Shown in pieces: positions 1 to 13,321 of a stretch of 64,000 nucleotides of DNA. The position numbers were made by a program, and so were the translations under genes. The notes under the pieces are model-generated. The model worked only from the letters and a program-made list of their open reading frames with translations, was not told the origin of the DNA and did no database searches. Location: positions 38,605,950-38,669,949 of the forward strand of contig OX465579.1 in assembly GCA_950022655.1 (NCBI GenBank), given 5' to 3'. This DNA is from Alentia gelatinosa. Lineage: Eukaryota; Annelida; Polychaeta; Phyllodocida; Polynoidae. Numbering within the stretch: position 1 is the stretch's first letter; every line of letters begins with the position of its first letter.

Positions 1-48
1 TTGTCATGGCTCAAGAAGTTTCCCAATGGACTCAAAGGATGGTTACAA
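1..48 (+). CDS. Roco gene exon a (5' cut by window edge)
   Basis: The window opens in a coding exon in frame 1, reading LSWLKKFPNGLKGWLQ, followed by the donor gtcagt at 49. Phase 0 joins it to the next exon. No domain is recognisable; it belongs to the N-terminal part whose start is off the window. Confidence 0.55.
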
Positions 49-3000
49 GTCAGTATCATGATTCCTGCTTTTTCAAAAACATTCTGTGTAAAAAAGGGAA
101 TGGCCCCTATGCACTCTCAAGACGTAGTTATCTTATAGTAATTTGAAGATATACAGTTGATTAATCTTTCGTCTATTTTCTATTGTTGATAGTCGATATT
201 TTCAGAATTAAGATGTGTTAGGATTTTTACCTTCCAGGCAGAGCGGCCATCTGCTTTCATACAGACTCTCTGGAACAGCACCAACGTACCCTTGCAGAAA
301 ATGAAGAAGAAAAAGAAGACGAAAAATAGGAAGTTGGATGCTCTCTTGTGCCCTTCCCATTCAGCAGTCTACTATGAACTACTTGGTAATATATAAAGGA
401 TTTTTTATAGATTTGTCCGAGATGTTTTACACACAGTTGGGTGATGGAAGAAACTGAATTACAAGACAGTTTTCGTCTTCTTCCGCGATGGTGAAGCGTT
501 ATAACTTACAGCTATAACTGTGATGTTAGGTTTTATAAACCCCACCATGCTCTTCACAATCAGATTGTGAATTTAGCGAAATCATAGAACTGAATGACAG
601 GTGTCAATGAGGAATTGATGAGGCTGGTTTCGCTGTTTTATCAACAATTGTTAATGTTTACTTAATGCGGCACTTCACATTGCATAATTTCGCTGCCTAG
701 AAACACGTGCCCATCACTGTTCAGCATATCAGCTGGACTCTCAAAGGTTAAAGGAAAATAGAAGAAAGTATTTCTGAAAGCGACATACCTTTTTGATTCT
801 TTATGAAGTATTTAAAAACAATGAAAAGAATTGATTGAAATAAGTCTACAAAAGTGAAAGCCATATACCTTAAGTGTACCCTGGGACGATAAACCACAAG
901 AAAACTAATTCTGCCTTGCAGCAGTGAGGTGGCATCCGAAAAGATATTCATTTCCATGTGATCTTATCTTATCTTTTAGAACCCGATGAAAATATCGCCC
1001 AGTATGAATCATTCGTGAGACACCTCGCCTTAAGTAGCGAGATGAAGACAGTGCAACTTGCAGAACAATACTTGCAAGTGTTGACTAACCTGGCAGTGTT
1101 GAACCTGGAGAACTGCAACCTGTCGGCCATACCAGGTCTTGAACATTGCCGTCATCTCATTGTGCTGAGGCTGTTCAAAAACCAGTTAACTGCCATCCCA
1201 GAAGCAGTCGCCGGTCTCCATTCGTCCTTGCAAGAACTCGATATGAGGGATAACCCTGTCACAACCATCCCCGATTTTCTCTGTGAGTGCACATCGCTTA
1301 CCAGACTCTCCTTCAGTTATATGCGAGAGTTACCAGACAACATCGGCAACTTGAGCAAACTGCAGAACCTGTCTCTGGACAGCGTGATGATATCGCGACT
1401 CCCAGCCAGCTTCAGAAAACTGAAGGTGATGTTCAGATTATGTTCTCAATAATCCTAGGAATTGCTACGTCGTTTTTATGGTTCTGTAAGTAACTATTAT
1501 TTGTGTCCATTTTCAGGAACTGGAATACTTAAAGATTAATGGCATTCCCTGGCCAGATCCGAAAAAAACCTTAGGGAGATCAGCGTGGAACACGGTGTAC
1601 ACCAATACTAATGCCTCCGTCACATGTGGGGTAACAGAAGAGGTAGGTTAGGCGTGTACTTGTTATCTATACTGATGTCCACCTATGTACATCTTAGTAT
1701 ACAGAGGTTTATCTATGTTTTCAGACCAAAAATCGGCCTCCTATGAGTCTTAGTGTTGGTAGATGTTGCTGTGGGTTTTGATGTTGCTGTGGGTGTTGAT
1801 GTTGATGGAAATTGGTGTTGGGGGCATGAAAATGGCTAAACTGTGCTTCTGCCTTTGTGTACACATATATTTATCAAGATCTCCATAACATCTGCTAACA
1901 TGACTTGAAAAAGATATAATATGCGTAGGATATGAGGATACACACTATGGAGTTATATTTGTAAATAGTGTGCATTGAGGCAGATTCTGCCTCTATGTTC
2001 ACACTTCTGCCTCTGTGTGCATAGGTTTATCTCTTTTCTCAAGCCGAAAATTGACCAACACCCACCACAACTAACAACCATACCAATAAACACCGGCTCC
2101 AAATGATAGCAACACCCACTAACATCCAACACCCATTCACACCCACACTTCCCATAACATACCTACAACCAATATACCAACACCAACTCACCCACAGACA
2201 GCATAACCGACACTTACCAACACCAACACCTACAGCCACACCTACCAGCACCTACTCCAACACCCAACTCCAAATAATTGGGTTGCTTGAAGATTAAGTT
2301 TTCTGATTCTGCGTCTGTGTACACACTTCTACTTCCATGTACATGGGTTTCTATCTTTTCATAGCATGAATGGGTCTGTAGAATGAAAGGGAGACCTGAG
2401 ATATGATGGAGCACTACTCAAGTATCGTTTATGATGAATAAATCTAACATAATTCCTAATATTTCCTAGCAAAAATTATGTACAAATCTCCATATAGGAA
2501 GGAAACAGGCCAAGTTAAAATATTTTGTTTCTGCCTCCATGTTCAACGTTTCAGTATTTTATAGCTCTCAGCTGAATGGTACCAGATTCTTGAAATTAAC
2601 CATATTTTTTGGGGACATGTTCATCGCCATGTACATATTTTATTAGCAGGTGGACAGTTTATAGCTCACTAAGTACAGATATCAATATGATTTCTGTTTT
2701 GGACAGAAGGTTTTATGGTGGTACAATGCCTAACAGCCTTAGTATTTAGGATTTTAGCATGGATTTGAAAAAAGGTGAATTCAGTTTGGGGGGTGGGACT
2801 TTTGTAGTCACAGTTCCATATTTAAGAACTCCTTTATGGACATATTTCTACCCCTTAAACTGGTTGAATCATATTATAAAGATGCCTCATTTGAAAGAGA
2901 ATAAAAGACAGTAGGTGCTAGGAAGTGGAATTTTCAAAGTAGATTCTATATTTACTGAGATATTCAAGTATTTGTTAAAAGTGGGGGGTGGGGGGATTTG

Positions 3001-6000
3001 GAATGAAATGGGCATACTCAAACAGATGTTTACTCAATATTGATTTACATTCAGTATTAGTGTAACATCTCCATTAGTGGCTCTGGCAGTTGCTTACACC
3101 CTAGGAAGTGTCACTATTTAGTTGAGATGTATATTTGATGTGCTATTCATGCATCTTTGTCAAATCTCATAATGGGAGCGGGGGAGGCAGCAGGTGTATG
3201 AGTGGATCGTTTATTCAGCATATTTACACACAAATAGAATTCAAAATGGTTCATAACTTTGTTTTAGGAATCAGTCAAGACCCATTCAAATGATATTGGT
3301 TTGTAAAATTATCTGCAATAACATCTGCAGTGCACTCATCCATGAAACTATCACCATGAGGCACCTGAAAACGCCCTCAGGTTGCTAAACATATGTGTGT
3401 ACTGATCCATGAACTGCTGAGTTCACAGAGGAGTAGGGCTTTAAATATCCAATCAATGCAGGCCCTTCCCTAATCACGGATTCCCTCCCTCCCTCCCTCC
3501 CTCCCTCCCTCCCTCCCTCCCTCCCTCCCTCCCTCCCTCCCTCCCTCCCTCCCTCCCTCCCTCCCTCCCTCCCTCCCTCCCTCCCTCCCTCCCTCCCTCC
3601 CTCCCTCCCTCCCTCCCTCCCTCCCTCCTTGTTATCATAGTAATTAATTACTGGCAGACCTTTGAACTGTATTGAGTTTTAAATGTGCCCACCATCTTTT
3701 TCACTTTCTTCTCCTAGGTGAGCATCTTCTTTATACATTTGTTTTAGATTATTCTCCCCAGCTTTATACATAACAAGCAGAGAAACTTTATCATTTTAGT
3801 ACTATAAAAGCCTAAAATATAGCTTTAGATTGATATAACTTAAGGCCTGTATTCCACCAACAAAACAAAAACGTTGTATAGCGGTTGCTGCGGTTGCTGG
3901 CAGATCTGCTCTATTTTAATCTTCTGTCGGGTTGGTGGAAGCTCACACCAGACGTTTCAGCAGGCGTCGGCTCTCCTGCCAGACGTTTCAAGACGTCTGT
4001 TTGAGGATATTGGGGGTCGTTGGAGTGTCGCTTCACGGTTGCTGAGCATCTGGCAGGAGAGCCAATTGAGATGCGCTTCCATCAACCAGATTTTTTCAGG
4101 CGATATCCCAACCGATACTCCAATAACCCTCCAAGAGACGGAATTTGTCCATCTGGCGAAAAACTAATTCATTAGGTTTTTATCGGCTGGAATTGGGCAT
4201 CTGGCCGATGCATTTGAAGAGGTACGACACCTGCCCGCGGGCTCTGCCGGGAGTTGCGGCGAGGGAACGCCGCCAACATAGTAACGCCAGTATCGGCCAC
4301 ACCCGAAGCCGCGAACGGACAACGAAAATTCGGACACTTTTAGCGGAATTCTAGCACCATAGCATGCCATACACATTCATAACATCAATCCTTATCTTTA
4401 TTTACCTTCATTGTTCGATTGAACGTGTAATTCCGCGGTTATTTGAGGTTTTCTAACTGTTCCCGTACAAATTCCGACATGCCAACACACTGCTCCGCTC
4501 GATACTCGACTTTCGCTGGTTCAGAGAGTCGTAGTGTATCGCCGCACGCTGCACTGCCTATCGGGAATCTCGATTACTACGTAAAAATGCGGCTAACGTC
4601 CACCAGTCGGCACCACAGCTGGGGCGTCGGCTAGGATCTGCTGGAACTTCGAACCGACCAGACGCTCGTATGGCGACCACATGAGCGTCTGTTGGGGGTT
4701 TCGGTGGAGCAGCGACGCATTTTGAAGCAATTTGGCCAGACGCTTCAGCCGACATCTGTTGAAAAGTCGGCTGGAACATCTTTTTGCTCAGAAAAAGCGG
4801 TTGTTTGGTGGAATACAGGCTTAACCATTCGCTCAAATATTAAAGAGACAATTACTTTAATATGGTCTACTGAACCCACTATTAGTCCAATCCATTAGCC
4901 AGTTTAGGAATACTACGGTAAGACTGTCTAGATTGCATAGGAAGACTACTAAAAGGATCTTAGAAATTTTATTTCTTTACCATCTTGGACTGAATTGTCG
5001 CCAAATTCTGAATATCGACCATATATTGACAGTCATGTAAATATTACAATGTGGCTCAGCTAAACTATATGAGAAATAAATCGAAACCTTTCATTCCAGT
5101 TCTGGATGAATTTGTTCGATGACTACGACCTTAACAACGATGCATGCCTCAGTCCTGATGAGTTGCCAGAGTTTACTAAGAAGCTGATGGAGACATTCCC
5201 GCGCCTGGCTTCCGTGACGGAGGATCAAAGCAAGGATTGCTCACTGCCTCCCGAGATCTTCTCCTGCCGGAGATTACGTTTCCTGATTATTGAGTATTCT
5301 GCAGTAACTCTCATCCCTGATAGCATCGTGAACCTTTCAAAGCTAGTGAAGCTCCAGGTCTCCAACAATCTGTATCTTCAGAGCATCAGCAGTGAAGCAG
5401 GGAAACTCAGGAAACTGAAAGGTGAGCCAGAAGGACTTCAGGCTAAAACTGTTATTAGCTATGTTGAACGTGGCGTTGATCTCAACCCCCCAAAAAATTG
5501 TTCATGTCCTAACCGACGGGAAAGGATTTTTTAATAAAAAAAATTTGCTATTAGGCATGCATATATAGGAAAGCATACATAGTTTTAAAAAGAAATTGAA
5601 ATAGGATTTGAATAATTTGATTATTAAGATGATTTTCTTTTTTCCATGACCATTCGCTCAATTTCGACAATTTTTTTATGATACAATGCTTCACACGCCA
5701 TGAGTGCCTTTGAGTAAAATATTATGTCCTCGGTTCCATTTACAAAATACTATATATATATTAAGCAGGAAATGTTGCTTAAAATGCTGCGAAAATGAAT
5801 GGATTACTAACTGAAATTGAGTACAATACACAATTCATTCCTGTGATCTCCACATTGTTGAGAACCTCCAATTGCAACTAGGCTGGCCAAATAATACCTC
5901 ATACCTCCTTACAAAAGGTCACCTTACAAGCTAGAAAGTAAAAACAGCGATATGGTTTCCAATTGCCACATGATAATATCATTCCAATGTAGATTGCATT

Positions 6001-9000
6001 TCCCGAGAGGATTTTCACACGTTTTAATTGTCATATATAGTTTCACGCTTCTGAATTCAGAGCTCAATGTCAAGAACTGTCCCAACCTACGGACACCGCC
6101 CCGGGAGATTGTCTCGCAGGGGAATTTGGCGCTGATTGCTTACCTCAGAAGACTTTCACAGGGCTCCGTGGCCTGCTTCAGGACCAAACTGATGTTTGTT
6201 GGCCTTGGTGGAGCAGGCAAAACGAGGTATGAGCATTATCTGAACAGAATCTCTCCTATATGTAGGTGTCACCTGTTTATTAGCAGGTGGACGGTTGGTC
6301 TTTAGGTTATGGCTATAGCCTACTGTGGTACACTGCTTGTAGAGTCACTAGGTGACCTGACCACATTTTTTTCTTTTTATAGCTCACTAAGTAAGATAGG
6401 AATATGATTTCTGCTTTGGAAAGAAGGTTTTATGGTGGTACAATGCCTCACAGCTTTAGTATTTAGTATATTGGCATGGATTTTTAAGAAATGGTGAATT
6501 TAGTTTGGGGGGGGGGGAGACTTTAGTAGTCACAGGTCCATTTTTAAGAACTCATTTATGGACTAATTTTTACCCCTTAAACTTATATGATATGCCTCAT
6601 TTGAAAGATTTGAAAAAAAATTCTAGGTAGGCTAGATTCTATATTTACAAAGATATTCAAGTATTTGTTAAAAAGGGGGGGGGGGGGGGGGGTAAAATGG
6701 GCACACACTTCCCATCTCCATAAGTGGCACTGACAGTTGCTTGCATCCTAGAAAGTAATTTAATTTAGGTTAAACTTATATTTGGCATGATATTTATGTA
6801 TTTTTGTCTAATTTCATAGCAGGGGGGCTATCAGCCGTCTTTGAAATTAATGCAGCCAGGTTCCCCCAGAGGGCTCTGTGGTTCCTATCACTGCCCAAGC
6901 ATTGGCACATGCCTTGTACCTACATCTTTATAAGAACACTAAATATCTGGTTGAAGCTCAGCCTCACTTTGAGCATGGAGCCAGTAGTATCGCCAACTAA
7001 CACCAGATGGTGCCATAACTAAGTACAGATAGGTATATGATTTCTTTTCTTTTTTGGACAAGTTTTATGCAAAGCAGTATCTTATGGTTTCATCATTTAG
7101 TATTTTGACATGGATTTAAAAGAACAGAGTCATTTCAGTTGGGGGGGGGGACTTTTCTTTAAGTCATAGGTCCATTTTTAAGAACTGCTTGACACGGCCT
7201 GGTCCCTCCCTAGTCTTGCTTAAGTCTTTGATTATGAACCTCAAACTACTTAATAAATCTCTCCAACTACTGACAGGCCCATTAATCAAAGATTTGTAAG
7301 ATATGCACAAAACTCCTGTAAGTTTCTCCTATGGTAACCTGACACCTCCCTTTCTCCCTCCCCTATACCTCCACTTCCTGCTAACTCCCAGGGGCCTTCC
7401 TTGTTATCATTGTAATTAATTATTGGCAGACCTTGTATTGAGTTTTAAATGCATCCACCTGCTAATTTGGCATTTAAAGGCCAATATTTCTATTTTAGAA
7501 TGCACACTTAGCTCTTGTATGATCACATTTTACATGAAAGAACAATATACATGTCATTGAAGGTAAATATACATATGTCCATGAATATACAGTAGGACTA
7601 CACTATGGAACCTAAGTATTTTGCTATTTGTGTTTATCTGTTTATTTGGTTACTTTATATTTGTGTCCTCCTTTTTTTGACAATTTTAGAAATATAATTT
7701 CTCCTTATATTAAAGTAGAATAAGTTCCACCTTGCTCTAACCTCATTCGGTATTTGGTCTTCAATTTTGTTGATCTTAGTGATAAACTTCCTTCCCTAGT
7801 CTGATGCGTGCCTTGATGAGCAAAGACGGTCGTAGTCCAGAGGTAAAGGCTGAAGGCATTACTGATGGTATCGATATCACGAACTGGACAGTGCCACACC
7901 AGGGGAATACTCTGACATTCAACGTCTGGGACTTTGCAGGCCAGACAGTGTACTATAATACTCACCAGGTAAGGGATTACCCGTTGAAATAATGTAATGG
8001 GAATAGGATTGACGAGCAAGACAGTTCGTTTATTGTTTATAGGTGGCATTGGGAAGGGTCAGTCGATTGAGGTGTAGCAGAACATAATGCATTGGTCGCA
8101 GCATCGGTGGCTTTTTACCTTTAAAAATTGCAAGTTGCTGCCATTCTATAATGCACACCAAGCTTGGCAGCACACTCTCTGGGTGGCCTTATCCTATGGA
8201 GGAGTTGTCAAGTGTGGAACAAGGTCAGTCTAGTAGACCAGATTCAATCCTAGTAAACCTGCATCAGTTTTGTTGTCATCTTAATTTGTTAATTAAATCA
8301 GCGACCTGCGATGAGTGGAAAGGTGATTCTTTATTCCCACTCACTTGATCCCCTGGAAATAGCTCCCACCACAATTCTGTATTGTACTTTAAATGGTCAT
8401 GTTTTGTGGGGATGAGGCTTGTCATGCTATCAATGCAGCTACCGCTTGAATGCAGTGTCTCGCAACAGCGTTGACATCATCATTTACTCAAACAGTTCCC
8501 TTTTCGATCAGCACGTTTCTAGGCAAATCGCTAAGTTGATCATTTATCATCAGCCCTGGCCATGATGTCACAGTTTTGGCAGCGTGGTTTGTTGTTATAG
8601 CAATGGCTATTGTCAACAAATAGCAGTTTCATCTCTGGGAATCTTCAGACTGCTTGAGAGGCAGGGTATGACACTGGGTAGTGTCAGAGGCTGTCTGACA
8701 GATGGTATCCCACTAGTTGTGGGCAAATTAAACGTGACTCAAAGCTCCAGAGTGGTCTGCAGGTTTAATTGAAATTAGAGTAATCTATATATGTTTAGAT
8801 CAAGTTGGGTGTGTGCTGACACATCCAACGCTCTGGTCTGTTCTTATATTTAACTTTATCAAACCTCAAGAAGTAACCTGTTATACCCTTGCCCTGAAGA
8901 AGACCACATAGGTCGAAATAATGGACACCCATAATCTATGAAAACAACAAGTGGTTGATGTACGAATGGTCTTTATTAATAAATTATCTGAACCATCCAT

Positions 9001-12000
9001 CCGGGTTGATATGTGGTTTGTGGTCAAACTCCCCTAGCTTTATTAAACTTTAATAAATTTGTGCAAGTTAAAAGTGGGTGTGCGAGATTTATGGGTTCAA
9101 ACTCTTGGATTGGGCTTGAAAGATGACTTTACAACGGTCATGTTGTTATAATTTTCCATACACCAAGATATATTGGTATGTTTTTCAAAATATCATTGAT
9201 AAAGATTGTGTAATAGATCTAGGAGGTGAGTAACGTCTGCATCCTAGTTTAAATGTAAATGTATGTTAAGTATTCTAGACATATAGGCCTACTTACCTAA
9301 CAATACACCTGTGCATTTTACCTTCAGTTCTTCCTCTCTAAGCGTGCTGTGTACGTCCTGGTGTGGAACACACGGTTAGGTTTCGAACATTCAGGTCTGG
9401 AGTTCTGGCTTTCATCAATTGCCTGCCACACACCGAAGACCCCTATCTTTATTGTTGGGACCCATGCCGATCAGGTATACCAGACCTTCACTATAATTAC
9501 AGTGTATCAATCAGCTGATCTTTTTACCAGTAACGGTCAATTTTTATTTATAGGTCTTCTCATATTGTTATGCTTTTGTGATTTAGATACTACATTACAT
9601 AAAAGGAATTTCGTATTATCCCAACTTTTATTATTTTGTATTCCATTTCAGATCTCAAAGTCCGAGATCCCTCAGCAGAAATTGAAAGAAAGATTCCCAA
9701 ATATTGTCAGTTTCTTGAAGGTTAGCTCCCGCACTGGGGAGGTAAGTAACACTTTCATCTGCAGCCAATGCTACAAAAAGAAAATAATCAATATTTGTAT
9801 CTTCACAAAACACTAGTACCACGTTATTCACTTTTGATAATTTCGTGATTTACGGAGAACCGTTTCCTGATACCAGAGATATGCTGTACTGATAATCAAT
9901 GTACTCAGATTCAGATTGCCAGTGAAGATTTAGATTTCAGATTTCTTGTTAACATTCCCTGTTGTATACTTGTGAAAATTGTAGTCAAAATGAAAACTTG
10001 ACAGGCATCCTTAATTCATTATGTAATCTATGATGGAAAAAAATACCCTTATGATTTATCAATAAAACATCTTTTCATCTTCGATGCGAAGTTACCGATC
10101 AATAAAGAGAGCCCGATTCATTTAAAAAAAAGTACCGAATGGCTGTTTTGGTTCCAATGTGAATTTTTTTTAAATTTCGGCTTGAAAAAGAGGTGTGTTC
10201 TGGTGAATTGAAATTCCAATGTGGTTTTCACAGGGTGTGTTGAGTTTGCTCAGTCAGCTGGTCAAGGTGACCTTCGATCAGCCTTACATTGGTGAGATGA
10301 TCCCCGAGGCCTGGATTAACCTGGAGAAATTAATCCTTGGGTAACTATTTTCCTATTCTCCTATATTTTAGAATTTGTAATTTCTTTGGACATGCGAAAT
10401 TAATTCTTGGGGAACTATTCTCATATTCTCACATATTCGATAATTTGTAGTTTCTTTAGACATGCATTTCACTCCTGCCATCTTGAGTATTAGATGCTGT
10501 ATCAACTGTATCGAAACAATTATGAGAACACCTATATTGACGTCAATGAAAACATATTGAAGAAAGATTGGGAACGAAATTTTTATATCACCACTGAAAT
10601 TGTTTATATCACTACTGAAAAAGAATTATGGATTATTAGCTTACATTATAAAATATATGACCCTTTTTTTATTGGAATAGAAATGGTCGACTCTTTCTTT
10701 TTGGGAGCATCCAAAGTGACACATCAAATATAATATGTTATTATCATTTTCGTATGAGCGACTGCCTCACTTTTACTGACCAGGAGTACGGACCACGTTC
10801 GTCTCTGAGTGACGAAAAGTTTAATCATATATCCCTCCTTACCACATGACTACAATCATTTTTGTCTAGGAAAATAAACACAGAAAGGCGTATATCGTTT
10901 CCTGTGCTGATACTAATGTCACATCAGCATCAAGTCTGCAGAATTTAGAAGACCATTTTTATCGGACTTCTTGCGCTGTAGCTTAAGCTAACGTGGGTGC
11001 AACATAGCTGCCACATCGGGTCTGCGGTGCAATTTATATGCCATATCACTGGCCTTGTTTTTTTAAAGTGAACTTCTTTCAGCCAACCAAATTTCGTCTC
11101 CATTGTATATTAGCGATTCGTTGATATTCCATATATGTTTGTTTTCTATATAACGATAGAATCTGAATCATCATGGTGTTTATTGATTCTTTGATCTAGG
11201 GAGAGGTCGACATCGAATATGGTTGATTGGGATCGCGTTTGTTGTATTGCAATGAAAGCTGCCATCTCAGGTTTAGAGGTAATGTGTTAAATCAGATAAA
11301 TTATCGCACGAATTTTTAAGATTATTTTCCAACACACGTTTTGTATTAGAGTAATTAGGGGAATAATTCCTCTTAGCTTGAAAGGACTATAATTAATATG
11401 TTTTATGATTTGCCGAAAAACTACATCATATCGAGTGATTGTGATTTTTCTCATTTGCTGTTGGGGTTTTTTGGTTTTTTTTAAAACAAAGTTGTGGGGG
11501 ATATAAACCGATGAGGGGCAAGCCTGTCCTCACTATGGTCAATGAGATCTCAACACACTACATCAGATCAAGTGGTTTCAATTCAATTATTTTTCATTCC
11601 ATCAAATATTTCTATGAAATGAAACCAAGATATACAAAGAGTTATTAGGGTGCGTTTTAGATGATTGTTAGTTAATAAACCTATCTGCTCCTGCTATAAA
11701 CAGATTCGCCGTGCAGTGCTGTTCCTTCACGAGCTCGGTACGCTGCAGTTTTTCGACAACGAGCTGCTCAGGGATCGAGTGGTCATTAATCCGCAGTGGA
11801 TTGTTGACGTCATGGCGTGCATCGTCTCCGTTCACGACTCACCTATTGTGGTAAGCTGTAACCTCGCACATGTATACTACATGCATGTACAAATACACTT
11901 GCAACAATAATTTCTTTCTTTTTAGACACTGAAACAGAGAGAATGATTGTCCCCGGCAGGCGTGAGACGAATAGTTGGTATTGATATCCTTATTGGTGTC

Positions 12001-13289
12001 GCCATTCGTTACTTCATGACTAAAGTATCAAGGAAGTCAAATGCTGTTACCATCAGTGACGTCAGACCATTGACTTTATGTTGGGGAGTAATTATAATGT
12101 CATATCAATGAATCTGTAGCGTCAGAGTAGCAGTTGATAACTATTTCGCTATGAGCTGCTCATCATGTGAACTTTCCAAACAGGACGGCCACTTACGTCA
12201 TGCAGACATCGGGACTATCTGGAAGGATTACCCTAGTCTACTTCACGAGTGGTTGTTGCACCTAACGGAGGTGTTCGATTTGACCTTCCCACTACCTGAC
12301 CGCGAGGAGAGTATCGTCCCCTGCCTACTGGCGAAAGAGGAACCCCAGGTATGGAAGAATTACGTGTACAATGACTATGCATGCCAGTTGTCAAGTTTTT
12401 TTCTTCAGATTCTGATGATGCTAGGCGAAAACCTTTTATGCATAGCCAATGCCGGAAATATATAATGAAGAAACCGATCTAACGGTCAAATAAAATTATC
12501 AATAGATCTTCCTGTAACTCTATGACTGCAACGATTGTAAAGATTTTAAGTTTGATTCATAGATATTGATTGTGATAACTTAGTTACACAACCAAAAGCA
12601 GAGGAAGAGGTACTTTACTTGACTAGACATTGACTCTCCTCTTCTAAGTTTTGTTTTTTCGTTTGATATTAGATTGAATGGCCAGCGGCAGATGAGAACA
12701 CTAGAGATTTGAAGATGGTTTACACCTTTGATTATTTACCTGCCGGACTCTTCAACCGCGCCCAGGTAAACCAACCAGTGTCTCATGCGATATCAGCATT
12801 GTAGATCATTGTATCTTAGTTATGATAAAACTTCATTGGTAATTTCATTTATTAGCCAATAGACGATTGGTCTTATATGTTATGGCTGTAGTACACCTGC
12901 TAGTAGAGTCATTAGTTCACCTGACTACATTTTTGCTTTTTATAGCTAACAATGTACAGATAGTAATATGATTTCTCTTTTGCACAGAAGGTTTTATGGC
13001 AATACAATATATTACACTTTTAGTATTTAGTATTTTGACATGAATATATATTTTTTTCAAAGCGAAATTTCAGGGGGTTATTTTTTTTTTTTTTTGGGGG
13101 GGGGAGGGGTTTTGAGTCACAGGTCCACTTTTAAGAACTCCTTTACTGACATATTTCTACCCCTAAAACTGGTTCAATCAAGATATGATATGTCTCATTT
13201 GAAGGAGAATAAAAAAAAAACTAGTTGCTAGGAAATGGAATTTTCAAGGTAGATTCTATACTTGCAGAGATATTCAAGTATTTGTTGAA

Positions 13290-13321
<32 letters not shown>

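Noticed and set aside
3482..3628. CRISPR-like array
   Set aside because: A 4-bp microsatellite with no spacers; the genome is eukaryotic.
7705..8049. 114-codon open frame on the - strand
   Set aside because: Antisense shadow of the Roc exon at 7,800-7,968.
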